Assembly: GCF_030816295.1 (NCBI RefSeq)
Contig: NZ_JAUSXV010000001.1
Span: forward strand, 620,001 to 684,000
Direction: 5' to 3'
DNA: 64,000 nucleotides
DNA from: Microbacterium natoriense
Lineage (GTDB): Bacteria; Actinomycetota; Actinomycetes; Actinomycetales; Microbacteriaceae
In this document: positions 26,602 through 37,211 of the stretch, piece after piece
Numbering within the stretch: position 1 is the stretch's first letter
Layout: each line of letters opens with the position of its first letter
Notes under the pieces: model-generated
What the model saw: the letters and a program-made list of their open reading frames with translations, nothing else
Database searches by the model: none
Told to the model about the DNA's origin: nothing
Program-made: the position numbers and the translations under genes

Positions 26602-27455
26602 CGTTCGGCTCCGTTCTCGTTCAGGTCTTCGGGGGTGGTGTTCGGCGACTCGTCTTCGTCGTCGTCCGCGGCTGTATCGGGCGAGGGGTCGTGCATCGGA
26701 GCGGATGCTGCGGCATCCGACTCGAGATCCCCAGGATCCGGGTCATCCGTGTCGGCGTCGGGCCGGGTGTCCGACCCGTCTGCGGGAAGAGGCAGGTCAT
26801 CGTCGGGTTCCGCGTCCGGTGCGTCGAGCACCAGGGGCTCGATCGGACCGGAGGCGTTCACGGCGCCCAGCTCCTGCATCCGATCCAGAGCGACGGCCGC
26901 CGAGCCTCCCACGATCACGAGCATGGCGTAGCCGCGCTCGGCGAACTCGCGCGCGATCCGCCACCAGCCGTCGGGACTGCCGCCGTGCCGGTCGGGGGAG
27001 ACGAGCACGATGCCCTCGGTCCCTTCACGCAGGATCGCGAGCTCGCACATGATGCGCACGCGCGCAGCCGGGTCGATGTTCCCGATCGGCACCGAAGCGA
27101 GTTCACCGAAGCCCAGATCGTTGAGCCAACGCCGGGCATGCAGAGGCGTGGCGCCGCGCCCTGCGAACATGAGCTCCTCGCCGACGACGCCTGCGAGAGT
27201 GATGTCGGCGTGCGGGTCGCTGACATCGGGGGCGTCGACGAGCGCGATCGTGCGTCGCAGCAGGCGATTGTCCGTGGCTCCGTCGATCGTGACCCGCCCG
27301 GTCGCCGGCTTCATGCGCCCGCTCGCGATCAGACCGAGCACGGTCGGCCGCTGTTCGGTCTCTGCGATCGCGTAGCGCACGGCGCCGGTGTGGAACTCGA
27401 GGCTCGTGGTGGGCAGCGCGCGGCCCTTGCTCACGTCATGCAGTGCGACTCTCAT
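26598..27455 (-). CDS. ABC-type ATPase-like protein lacking Walker A
   Basis: A 285-residue protein that follows the fold order of an ABC ATPase (a HDVSKG start, LLGLIASGRMKP-type region, RVTIDG, Walker-B-like GIVLVSPDRHG), but the P-loop GxxGxGK[ST] is replaced by sequence around ETEQRPTVLGLI and the LSGGQ signature is not recognisable (GNIDPAARVRI in its place). The last ~90 residues are a very acidic Asp/Pro-rich tail. It probably does not hydrolyse ATP and may be a regulatory partner of the YhgE-like protein. ATGA overlaps join it to tetR upstream and the YhgE gene downstream. Confidence 0.7.
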   Translation of the reverse strand: MRVALHDVSKGRALPTTSLEFHTGAVRYAIAETEQRPTVLGLIASGRMKPATGRVTIDGATDNRLLRRTIALVDAPDVSDPHADITLAGVVGEELMFAGRGATPLHARRWLNDLGFGELASVPIGNIDPAARVRIMCELAILREGTEGIVLVSPDRHGGSPDGWWRIAREFAERGYAMLVIVGGSAAVALDRMQELGAVNASGPIEPLVLDAPDAEPDDDLPLPADGSDTRPDADTDDPDPGDLESDAAASAPMHDPSPDTAADDDEDESPNTTPEDLNENGAER

Positions 27456-28072
27456 TCGGCGTCCTCCGCAGCGACGATCTGAGGATGCGCGGCGAGCAGT
27501 TCGTCCGCTTCGCGCCACGATAGTCCGGCGATGCTCAGCACGGCGCGGACGGCGACGTTCGCGGCTTCGGAACTCGCCGCGTCGGTGCGTGAGATGACCG
27601 TGCGCGCCATCTCCTCGATGAGTCGTGCGAGTGTGGGGGCGGCGAGATCGGTGCGGAAGCTCCCGTCGTCCTGACCGCGACGGGCGAGGTTCGCGACGGT
27701 GCGCCGCAGCGGCGCGAGCGCTTCGGCTGTGTGCTCGACATGCGCCTCGTCGAGAGCCAGGGCTGCGGCGACCTGCACGTGCGCGGCTTCACGCCAGAGC
27801 AGCGCGGCCAGGCGGGCGAGCGCGAGGCGGCTGTCGTCGTCGGTCACAGACTCGGCGATCGTGTTGAATCGCTGGGCTCCGCTCGAGATGAGCTCGCGGA
27901 TGAGGGCGTCTCGGTCGTCGAAGTGCCCGTACAGGGTGCGGCGGGACAGGCCGGCGTTGCGGGCGATGACGTCGACGGAGGCATGGGGGTCGTTCGCGAG
28001 GGCGGAGCGGGCGGCGGACAGGATGCCGGCGCGGTTCTCGACGGCATCGCGGCGGGGTGCACGAGTGGTCAT
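27452..28072 (-). CDS. TetR-family transcriptional regulator
   Basis: A 206-residue repressor with an N-terminal TetR HTH (VDVIARNAGLSRRTLYGHFDDRDAL) and a helical C-terminal ligand domain rich in Ala. It is the first gene of the operon with the ABC-like and YhgE-like genes (4-base overlap). Upstream is a TGCACA-N4-TGTGCA palindrome inside its own -35/-10 spacer, so it should repress itself and the two downstream genes. Confidence 0.92.
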   Translation of the reverse strand: MTTRAPRRDAVENRAGILSAARSALANDPHASVDVIARNAGLSRRTLYGHFDDRDALIRELISSGAQRFNTIAESVTDDDSRLALARLAALLWREAAHVQVAAALALDEAHVEHTAEALAPLRRTVANLARRGQDDGSFRTDLAAPTLARLIEEMARTVISRTDAASSEAANVAVRAVLSIAGLSWREADELLAAHPQIVAAEDAE

Positions 28073-28078
28073 GGCACC

Positions 28079-28108
28079 ATTTTACGTATAGTGCACATGC
28101 GTGTGCAA
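28079..28108 (-). promoter_or_regulatory. Promoter of the tetR operon with embedded operator
   Basis: On the minus strand: -35 TTGCAC (28108-28103), 18-base spacer, -10 TAAAAT (28084-28079), 6 bases, then ATG 28072, so the transcript would be leaderless. The near-palindrome TGCACA-CGCA-TGTGCA (28107-28092) fills the spacer, a repressor position that blocks RNA polymerase directly. Confidence 0.7.
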
Positions 28109-28150
28109 GATAACTCGGAAAGTTCACAGCATCCGGTCCGCGACCCATCA

Positions 28151-28230
28151 CACTTCGGGGGGCGACACGCCACATCGGGGGACGGAATCGCGAAACGATC
28201 CCCCGATGTGGCGTGTCGCCCCCCGAAGTG
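28151..28230. repeat. 80-base hairpin with perfect 32-bp arms downstream of argG
   Basis: Two perfectly complementary 32-base arms (28151-28182 and 28199-28230), starting CACTTCGGGGGGCGACACGC, around a 16-base loop containing TCGCGA. It lies between the tetR promoter and the argG terminator. It lacks a T-tract and is far longer than a normal terminator; it may be a member of a dispersed palindromic element family. Confidence 0.85.
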
Positions 28231-28254
28231 GAAGAGGGGTGGGGCAGGAACCCA

Positions 28255-28292
28255 GAGGGGGCGGATGCTGACTGCGCAGCATCCGCCCCCTC
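28255..28292 (-). terminator. argG terminator hairpin
   Basis: Perfect 16-bp arms, GAGGGGGCGGATGCTG (28255-28270) and CAGCATCCGCCCCCTC (28277-28292), with a 6-base loop, starting 14 bases after the argG stop. No T-tract. Confidence 0.8.
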
Positions 28293-28305
28293 AGAGAAGC
28301 AGGCG

Positions 28306-30301
<1,996 letters not shown>

Positions 30302-30319
<18 letters not shown>

Positions 30320-31717
30320 AGTGTACCTTCCCTCGAGACTGAGACGGTGACCTTCTCGACGCCCGCAACAGCCGCTCGACCCCGCTCCGCCCTCCATCCG
30401 TGGCTCGCCATGATCCCGCTGCTTCTCGGCATCCTGATCGGCGCGCTCGCGATCAGCAGCATGTCGACCGCGCTGCCGTCGATCCGAGGCGACCTCGTCC
30501 TCAGCGACAGCGGCGCCCTGTGGCTCGTCGACGTCTATTCGCTCTCTCTGGCGGCGACGCTGATCATCGCCGCCCGGATCGGCGACGCGTTCGGGCGCAA
30601 GCGGATCGTGCTCCTGGGGCTCGCCGGCTTCGCGGTGCTCAACGCGGCGGGCGGGTTCGCTCAGGACGGGATGCTGCTGGTCGTGGTGCGTGCTCTCCTG
30701 GGCGTCGCCGAGGCCTTCGTCGTGGCCGGCGTCGTGGCCACGATCGGGGCGCACTATCACGCACGCCAGCGCGTACTGGCTTACGGGCTGTGGACCGCGA
30801 CCTTCGGGGCAGGCAGCGCTCTGGGGCCGGTGCTCGGCGGACTCGTCACCGAGGGCCCGGGGTGGCGCTGGCTGCTGCTGGGCAGCGTGCCGCTCGCGGT
30901 CGTCGCCGGCGTGCTCGCGATCAGGCTCGTGCCCGATTCCCGCAGCTCGCGCCCACCGTCGTGGGACATCCTCAGCATCGGGTCGTCGATCGTGGCCCTC
31001 GGGGCTCTCGTCTTCGCCCTGCACGAGGTGCTCGCAGCTCCGCTCGCCGCGGGCATCGCCGGAGTCGTCGCGGTTGTGACGCTCGTGTTCTTCATCCGCA
31101 GGCAGCGCGTCCTGCGCGAACCCCTCATCGATATGCGACTCTTCCGGACACCCGGGTTCAGCCCCGCCATCGTGCGCATCGTGGCGAGCAGCGGTGTGTC
31201 GACGGCATCCGTGCTCCTGGTGAGCCTGCACCTGCAGGACGCCAGGGGCTTCAGCGCGGCCGAAGCCGGCATCGCGATCCTCCCGCAGGCGGTGGCGATC
31301 GCGCTCGGCGGAGTGCTCGCACCACTGTTCCTCCGATGGCTGACGTCACCCGCGCTGACGGTGCTGGCGCTCGTGGTGCAGGGGGCGGGGCTCGCCTGGC
31401 TCGCGACGGGGGTCGATCTCGTCGCGCTCCCCCTCGTTTTGGTCGGGGTGGGTTTCGGGATCGCCGCCACGCTCGCCGCGACGACCCTCTTCGACGTGAC
31501 GACCGAAGACGACGCCGGCCAGGTCGGGGCGATCCAGGAGGTCGGCTTCGCCCTCGGCGGAGGTCTCGGCATCGCCGTGCTCGGCACGATCGCCTCGATC
31601 GTCGGCTCTCGCGGCTTCATCGTGGCGCTCCTCGTCGCGACCGGGATGGTCGTCGCCGCAGCGCTCCTGCCGCTCGGGAGACGCGCCGCGAAGCCCTCCG
31701 TCCTCGAACCCCGCTGA
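30302..31717 (+). CDS. MFS transporter, DHA2-type drug efflux
   Basis: A 471-residue permease with about 14 predicted helices, the DHA2 (QacA/EmrB/SmvA-like) pattern: ISSMSTALPSIRGDL in the first helix loop, WLVDVYSLSLAA (the motif D1 region), GDAFGRKRIVLLG (motif A) and motif C-like GAGSALGPVLGGL. Likely exports toxic organic compounds or biocides by proton exchange. ATG 30302 would be leaderless; GTG 30347 is the alternative start. The next gene, a quinone reductase, follows after 13 bases. Confidence 0.85.
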
Positions 31718-31730
31718 AGAAAGGCCATCC

Positions 31731-32522
31731 GTGTCCGCATCACGCCCGACCGTCCACTGGATCTACGCACACCCCCAGGAGAACTCGTTCAACGCCCGGC
31801 TGTTCCGCGACGGGGTGGACGCGCTGTCGCGCGATCACGATGTGGAGACGACCGACCTCTACCGCCAGCGGTTCGACCCCGTGCTCGCGGCTCCGGATCT
31901 CGGCTACCCGCAGGGGAGAGACGGCAACGTCGTCGACCTCATGGGCGAGGCGCATGCCGAGGGGCGGGTGCCGTCGGATGTGAGCGAGGAGCAGCGCAAG
32001 CTCCAGGCCGCCGATCTCGTCGTGCTGCAGTTCCCGCTGTGGTGGTACGGACCCCCGGCGATCCTCAAAGGGTGGTTCGATCGCGTGCTGACCAACGGGT
32101 TCGCCTACGGCCCGGTCGACCCGAGCACCGGTCTGCCGCTGCGCTACGGCGACGGCCTGCTCGCCGGGCGCCGTGCCCTCGTGATCGTGACGGCAGGTGA
32201 AGACGAGCGTTCCATCGGGGAGCGGGGCGTGAGCGGAGACCTGGACTCGCTGCTGTTCCCGCTCACCCATGGCACCCTGTGGTACACCGGGATCGAGCCG
32301 CTCGACCTGCACGTCGTCCACGACGCCGACGGATTGGAGTCGGCGGGGGTCGATCACGAGAGCGTGCGGCTGGTCGAGAGGCTCTCCGGCATCCGCGACG
32401 AATCGCCGAGCAGCCCGTTTCGCCGACTCCGCGACGGCGAGTACCACGGCACCCGAGCGCTCCGAGCGGATCTGCTTCCCGGTCGCACCGACCTCGGCAT
32501 CCACCGCGTCACGATCGACTGA
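31731..32522 (+). CDS. NAD(P)H:quinone oxidoreductase, flavodoxin fold
   Basis: A 263-residue flavoprotein of the NQO1/MdaB/KefF family, which reduces quinones by two electrons. Conserved segments are IYAHPQENSFN (phosphate loop), DLVVLQFPLWWYGPPAILKGWFDRVL and the later Tyr-containing GTLWYTGI. GTG start with AAGAAAGG 7 bases ahead. With the MFS pump and the HxlR regulator it makes a module typical of electrophile and quinone stress defence. Confidence 0.88.
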   Translation: MSASRPTVHWIYAHPQENSFNARLFRDGVDALSRDHDVETTDLYRQRFDPVLAAPDLGYPQGRDGNVVDLMGEAHAEGRVPSDVSEEQRKLQAADLVVLQFPLWWYGPPAILKGWFDRVLTNGFAYGPVDPSTGLPLRYGDGLLAGRRALVIVTAGEDERSIGERGVSGDLDSLLFPLTHGTLWYTGIEPLDLHVVHDADGLESAGVDHESVRLVERLSGIRDESPSSPFRRLRDGEYHGTRALRADLLPGRTDLGIHRVTID

Positions 32523-32529
32523 ACGGCAC

Positions 32530-32571
32530 ACGGCGGGAACACGCGCTGAACGGCGCGCGTGTTCCCGCCGT
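32530..32571 (+). terminator. Terminator hairpin after the quinone reductase
   Basis: Perfect 17-bp arms, ACGGCGGGAACACGCGC (32530-32546) and its complement (32555-32571), with an 8-base loop, starting 7 bases after the stop. No T-tract. The rest of the gap to the next gene contains a small CGGGCC/GGCCCG hairpin near 32658-32676 and nothing else recognisable. Confidence 0.8.
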
Positions 32572-32726
32572 CGGGCCCTAGACCGCTTCCACGAGCAGCA
32601 CGAAGGCCAGGACAGGCCAGAGCGCCGGAAGTTGCAGCCGCTGCGGACCTGACTTCCCGGGCCGGATGACGGCCCGACCCGCCGCCCGGCGGCTTCGCGG
32701 GGGCGGATCGGGCGTGAGTGGCGGGT

Positions 32727-32732
32727 TATCCT
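32727..32732 (+). promoter_or_regulatory. -10 element TATCCT upstream of the esterase gene
   Basis: TATCCT in the context GGTTATCCTCG lies about 65 bases before the esterase ATG, consistent with a leadered transcript. No -35 is clear. Confidence 0.35.
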
Positions 32733-32797
32733 CGTGCCCGAGGTGACGCATGCTGGCGGGACGCCGCACTCGGGCGGCGTCGACGAAGGAGTTGCTG

Positions 32798-33766
32798 ATG
32801 ACCGACACGCTGGCGCGACCGCCATTCGATCCCGAACTCGAGGCGGCGCTTGCGCTCGTCGGAGATCAGATCCCGCCGACGCTCACGGCGGAGATGATCC
32901 CGCTCATGCGACAGATGCCGATGGCCGGTCAGGATGAGATCTTCCAGCTGCTCGCCGAACGCGGCTTCGTCTGGCGCGACGTGACGATACCCGGTCACGA
33001 CGCCGGCGACATCGTCGTGTCCGTGATCGAGAAGGACGGCCGTACCGGAACCGGCCCTGGGTTCTTTCACACTCACGGCGGCGGCATGATCCTCGGCAAC
33101 CGCTGGTTGGGCGTGACCGGATTCCTCGATTGGGCCGAGCGGTTCAACGGCGTGATCGTGACGGTGGAGTACCGACTCGCCCCCGAGTTCCCCGACCCCT
33201 ACCCGGTCGAGGACTGCTATGCGGCGCTCAAGTGGACCGCCGAGCACACCGACGACCTCGGCATCGATCCTTCCCGGATCCTGATCGGCGGTGGCAGCGC
33301 CGGCGGAGGTCTCGCCGCGGGCACAGCCCTCCTCGCCAGGGATCGCAGCGGTCCCGGCCTGATCGGTCAGCTTCTCATCTACCCGATGCTCGACGACCGC
33401 GACGAGACCGTCTCGACTCGTCAGATCGACGGCGTCGGAGTGTGGGACCGAGGATCCAACATGACCGGATGGACCGCGCTGCTCGGCGATCGCCGCGGCA
33501 AGGAGGATGTGTCGATCTACGCCGCCCCGGCGAGGGCGACCGACCTCTCTGGTCTCCCGCCTGCGTTCATCGACTGTGGCAGCGCCGAGGTCTTCCGCGA
33601 TGAAGACGTCGCCTATGCCAGCAAGCTCTGGGAAGCCGGCGTCCAGGCCGAGCTGCACGTGTGGGCCGGCGGGTTCCACGCGTTCGACGGTTTCGCGCCG
33701 CATGCCGCTGTCTCACAGGCCATGCTTGCGGCGCGCGACAACTGGGTGAACCGCCTGCTCGGCTGA
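32798..33766 (+). CDS. Alpha/beta hydrolase, hormone-sensitive-lipase (HSL) family esterase
   Basis: A 322-residue carboxylesterase of family IV. The oxyanion motif is HTHGGGMI, the nucleophile elbow is GGGSAGGG, the acid is in DCGSAEVFRDED and the His is in GGFHAFDG. The N-terminal ~50 residues form the cap helix typical of HSL enzymes (LTAEMIPLMRQMP). AAGGAG 7 bases before the ATG fixes the start. Likely acts on short acyl esters; substrate unknown. A hairpin follows it. Confidence 0.88.
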   Translation: MTDTLARPPFDPELEAALALVGDQIPPTLTAEMIPLMRQMPMAGQDEIFQLLAERGFVWRDVTIPGHDAGDIVVSVIEKDGRTGTGPGFFHTHGGGMILGNRWLGVTGFLDWAERFNGVIVTVEYRLAPEFPDPYPVEDCYAALKWTAEHTDDLGIDPSRILIGGGSAGGGLAAGTALLARDRSGPGLIGQLLIYPMLDDRDETVSTRQIDGVGVWDRGSNMTGWTALLGDRRGKEDVSIYAAPARATDLSGLPPAFIDCGSAEVFRDEDVAYASKLWEAGVQAELHVWAGGFHAFDGFAPHAAVSQAMLAARDNWVNRLLG

Positions 33767-33771
33767 TCCGC

Positions 33772-33803
33772 CCCTACGGGGTCGCGGGATCGACCCCGTA
33801 GGG
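33772..33803 (+). terminator. Hairpin between the esterase and the regulator
   Basis: Perfect 13-bp arms, CCCTACGGGGTCG (33772-33784) and CGACCCCGTAGGG (33791-33803), loop 6 bases, beginning 6 bases after the esterase stop. The right arm overlaps a -10-like TAGGGT (33799-33804) of the next gene, so terminator and promoter share bases. Confidence 0.75.
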
Positions 33804-33817
33804 TGGAATCCCGCGCG

Positions 33818-34816
33818 ATGGAGCCCGACATGCAAGATCTGCTGGGGCGGCTCACCGCCCTCGACCCGGATGCGAGCGAGACGCTCAAGGTCGTCTCGTA
33901 CTTCGACGCGCTCGTCGCCCGGTCGGTGGGCGCGGAGAGCATGCTTCGCGGTGCGGCGCTGCTCAGCGGCGCGACCGTCGGGCACCGCGAGGGCCGCCAG
34001 ACCACGCGTGTGCGGGCGGACGGGGTGCGGATCGATCCCGCGGATGTGTCGGACGGCTGGTCGATGCGCGAGAGCGGATCGGATGCGGTCGTCTGGATCG
34101 AGCGCGACGGCGATCCGCACACGAACGACGCCATGATCCTCGAACGGCTCGTGCTGGCTCTGGGCATCATCCGCGCGCGGCGGACTGTCGGGCCGGAGAG
34201 CGCGGTCGAGCTGGTGATCAGTGCGTACGCGAGTGCGCAGGAGCGCGCGAGCGCCCTGGCGCGGCTGCGATTCGGCGACGGACCTCTGGTGGTTCTGGCC
34301 TCTCCGCCTGATCCGGCGCCCGGTACCCAGCATCCGTCAGCCGTCGTCGCCACCCGCCACGGGCTGACGAGGGCGACCATCGTGCCGTCCGGAACCGAGC
34401 CTCGATCGCCCTGGCCGGTCGGAGTCGACCTCCGTCTCGGCGTCGGCGTCGAAGGACTCGCCCCGGCATCGTGGTCGTCGGCGCTCATCGCCGTCCGCCT
34501 CACGAGTGCCGCGGATCCCGTCGTCGACGCCGCCGACATCGGCGCGGCCCTGATCGTGGCCGAGGCCGCAGAGGGCAAGCCGCTGCATCCGGATGCCGAA
34601 GTCCTCGGGAGCCTCGACGCACGCACCCTCGAATTGCTCGACGCCGTGGCCGAAGAGCGCAGCGTGCGCGCCGCGGCGGTGCGTCTCGGCCGCCACCACT
34701 CGAGCGTGCAGGAGAAGCTCACAGCTCTGATCGAGGTGCTCGGCTACGACCCACGCGCCTCGCGGGGCCGCACCCGCTACGCGCTCGCGCGCATGCTGCT
34801 CACCCTCGCCCGCTGA
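33818..34816 (+). CDS. Putative regulator with C-terminal helix-turn-helix (PucR/CdaR-like)
   Basis: A 332-residue protein. The first ~190 residues look like a GAF-type sensor (FDALVARSVGAESMLRGAALL). The C-terminus (LDARTLELLDAVAEERSVRAAAVRLGRHHSSVQEKL) resembles the PucR-type HTH_30 that ends many actinobacterial sugar-diacid and purine regulators. ATG 33818 or ATG 33830 (GGAG 6 bases ahead) are both possible. Targets unknown; the neighbouring esterase is a plausible one. Confidence 0.65.
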   Translation: MEPDMQDLLGRLTALDPDASETLKVVSYFDALVARSVGAESMLRGAALLSGATVGHREGRQTTRVRADGVRIDPADVSDGWSMRESGSDAVVWIERDGDPHTNDAMILERLVLALGIIRARRTVGPESAVELVISAYASAQERASALARLRFGDGPLVVLASPPDPAPGTQHPSAVVATRHGLTRATIVPSGTEPRSPWPVGVDLRLGVGVEGLAPASWSSALIAVRLTSAADPVVDAADIGAALIVAEAAEGKPLHPDAEVLGSLDARTLELLDAVAEERSVRAAAVRLGRHHSSVQEKLTALIEVLGYDPRASRGRTRYALARMLLTLAR

Positions 34817-34852
34817 GCGGGCGCAGGCGGGCGAGCCGCCCGCACCCCGTCA

Positions 34853-34923
34853 CGAGAATAGGTCAACCGCGCCAGGGGAGGATACCTGTCGGCATCCGTC
34901 CTCGTGCGGTTGACCTATTCTCG
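34853..34923. terminator. Long hairpin between convergent regulator and acetyl esterase
   Basis: Perfect 18-bp arms, CGAGAATAGGTCAACCGC (34853-34870) and its complement (34906-34923), around a 35-base loop that can pair further (GAGGAT with ATCC/CTC). It sits between convergent genes and probably terminates both. Confidence 0.65.
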
Positions 34924-34972
34924 GGAGGCGGCGAGAGCTCGGGAAGGCTCGGGATGCGTGGAGCTCGCAAGC

Positions 34973-35947
34973 TCAGTCCTGGCCGAGCCGCCCCGCGAGC
35001 CAGGCCGCCTGGCGCTGCCAGTGCACGCCCTGCCCGCCCTCGTGCTCGTTGAACGGGTACTCGATCACCTCGGCGCCGCCGAGATGGTGGTTGGCCGCCG
35101 CGTACACGGTCGACGGCGGGCAGATCGGGTCCATCAGGGCGACCGAGTAGAGCGCGGGAGCGGTGGCGCGGGCTGCGAAGTTCACGCCGTCGAAGTACGA
35201 CAGCGTGCGGTACGTCTGGTCGACGGCGTCGCGGTGCACCGACAGGTAGCGGACGATCTCCTGATACGGGTCCTTGTCGGTCAGCCCGACCGCGCGCTCG
35301 AAATGGCACAGGAACGGCACGTCGGGCATGACGCCGACCAGGCCCTCGCTGAGGCCGGCCGCGGCGATCGCTATACCGCCGCCCTGGCTGCCGCCGGTGA
35401 CCGCGACCCGTGCGGCGTCGACGCCGTCGAGCCCACGCACAGCATCGATGAAGAGCGCGGCGTCGGTGAACACGCGCCGGTAGTAGTACTGCGCAGGGTC
35501 TTCGATTCCGCGCGTCATGAAACCGGGTGTCGAGGCTCCGGTGCCGTGCGGGTCGGGTGTGCCGCCTCCGGTGCCCCACGAGCTGCCCTGGCCGCGCGTG
35601 TCCATGAACGCCCAGGCGTATCCGGATGCCGCCCACGCGAGACGCTCGTGCGGCAGGCCACGACCGCCGCCGTATCCGTTGAACTCGACGACGGTCGGCA
35701 GGGGCCCTGTAGCGCCGGCGGGCACCACGAACCAGCCACGGACCGCGTCTCCGCCGAAGCCGCTGAAGGAGACGTCATACACCTCGACCAGTGAGAGCGG
35801 CGAGTCGATGCGAGTCAGCGTCGGCGGCTGCGCGACCGCCCGTGACTCCGCGAGCGTGCTCCGCCAGAACTCGTCGAAGTCCTCAGGCGCCGAGACCTCG
35901 GGGTGGTAGGAGCGCAGCTCTGCAGGGGGCAGGTCGAAACGGGGCAT
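34973..35947 (-). CDS. Acetylxylan esterase / cephalosporin-C deacetylase (CE7)
   Basis: A 324-residue cytoplasmic esterase removing acetyl groups from xylo-oligosaccharides and other small acetyl esters, usually as a hexamer. CE7 signatures are present: DTRGQGSSW, GGSQGGG (nucleophile Ser about residue 189), the acid Asp in VALMDPICPPST and the His in NEHEGG. GGAGATC precedes the ATG. It may work with the GH10 xylanase of this window on imported oligomers; that is inference. Confidence 0.92.
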   Translation of the reverse strand: MPRFDLPPAELRSYHPEVSAPEDFDEFWRSTLAESRAVAQPPTLTRIDSPLSLVEVYDVSFSGFGGDAVRGWFVVPAGATGPLPTVVEFNGYGGGRGLPHERLAWAASGYAWAFMDTRGQGSSWGTGGGTPDPHGTGASTPGFMTRGIEDPAQYYYRRVFTDAALFIDAVRGLDGVDAARVAVTGGSQGGGIAIAAAGLSEGLVGVMPDVPFLCHFERAVGLTDKDPYQEIVRYLSVHRDAVDQTYRTLSYFDGVNFAARATAPALYSVALMDPICPPSTVYAAANHHLGGAEVIEYPFNEHEGGQGVHWQRQAAWLAGRLGQD

Positions 35948-36059
35948 GACGGTCGATCTCCAGGGTTCATCCGGGGGTGATGGTGTGAAGGTTCAGGCCG
36001 AGCGTATCGGAGCGCCGGAGTCGTAGAGCGGCAGGTGCCCGAGGCCAGAGCTGGAGGCC

Positions 36060-37211
36060 TCAGGCGCCTGCGGCGAAGAAGAGCCGGCCCTCGCCCTCGA
36101 CGTGAACGCGCGCCGCGCGTGCGATGAGAACCGCGCGCCCTCGTGGCACGTCGATCGTGGCGTCGCCGGATGACAGGCTGAACGCGCCCTCGGTGCACAA
36201 GGCGACCGCGGCGCCGGCGAGGTCGAGCTCGCCGGCGCTCGTGCACTCGTAGAGCACGAAGCCGGGAGCATCGTCGGGTGCGCCGGGACGGAAGACACGG
36301 ATGCCGTCGCCTGCGGGCGACGCGTCGAGGCGCGGGTCGCCGCCCTCTCGAGCGTCGAGCACCCGGCCGAGCTCGTCGGTGTCGATGTGCTTGGGCGTGA
36401 GTCCGCCGCGGAGCACGTTGTCGCTCGGTCCCATCAGCTCGATCCCCGAGCCGCGGAGGTAGGCGTGGATGTTCCCGGCCGGCAGCCACAGCGCCTCGCC
36501 CGCCCGCAGCGTCACGTGCTGCAGCATGAGCGCGCCGAGGATGCCGGGGTCGCCCGGGTGGGCCTGCGCGATCGGCCGCAGTACGGCGAACCGGTCGTCG
36601 GCCGCACCGACCTCGGTGACTGCAGCGACAAGAGGAGCGATCCGCTCGTCACCCGACAGCAGCCACAGAAAGGCGGAGCGGATGCCGTCGGCGTCCGCCA
36701 GCAGTTCGCTCCAGGCCTGCAGCGCTGACCCGTGATCCGGGCCGATCGCTGCCGAGAGCGCCTCAAGGTCGGACTGCACGTCGGCGATCGGGCGGAAGCC
36801 GCAGAGGGCCTCGAATCCGTCGTTCAGCGCCACGATCATCTCGGGCTTCGAGTTCGGGTCTCGGTAGTTGCGGTTCGGGGCGTCGACAGGGATCCCGAGT
36901 TCGTTCTCGCGCGCGAACCCCTCCTGTGCCTGCGCGGTGCTCGGGTGCGCCTGCAGCGACAGCGGTTCGGCGGCGCAGAGGATCTTGAGCAGGAACGGCA
37001 GACGCACGCCGGCTGCCCGCTCCCATTCGTCGAGGGTCTGCCACGGGGCATCGCCCAGGACGCGGCTCGGCGCCGCCGGATGAGCGCCCAGCCACAGCTC
37101 CGCTTCGCGGAGACCGGTCGGGGCGGTGCCGCGCACGTGCGCGACCCCGTCGATCTCTCCCCAGGCGTAGTCGCGCGGGGCGTTGTCGATCTCCCAGAAG
37201 ACGGCGGTCAT
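36060..37211 (-). CDS. manA: Mannose-6-phosphate isomerase, class I
   Basis: A 383-residue zinc enzyme interconverting mannose-6-phosphate and fructose-6-phosphate. Zinc ligands are recognisable in LSLQAHPS (Gln, His), the Glu in NSKPEM, and the His in PAGNIHAYL; the active-site stretch GPSDNVLRGGLTPKHID is complete. Its ATG overlaps the end of the upstream kinase-like gene by 4 bases, so the two are coupled and probably serve hexose or amino-sugar phosphate metabolism. Confidence 0.95.
   Translation of the reverse strand: MTAVFWEIDNAPRDYAWGEIDGVAHVRGTAPTGLREAELWLGAHPAAPSRVLGDAPWQTLDEWERAAGVRLPFLLKILCAAEPLSLQAHPSTAQAQEGFARENELGIPVDAPNRNYRDPNSKPEMIVALNDGFEALCGFRPIADVQSDLEALSAAIGPDHGSALQAWSELLADADGIRSAFLWLLSGDERIAPLVAAVTEVGAADDRFAVLRPIAQAHPGDPGILGALMLQHVTLRAGEALWLPAGNIHAYLRGSGIELMGPSDNVLRGGLTPKHIDTDELGRVLDAREGGDPRLDASPAGDGIRVFRPGAPDDAPGFVLYECTSAGELDLAGAAVALCTEGAFSLSSGDATIDVPRGRAVLIARAARVHVEGEGRLFFAAGA

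Noticed and set aside
28151..28292. Transposon ends or an integron-type site around the large hairpin
   Set aside because: No transposase or integrase gene and no flanking target duplications are visible.
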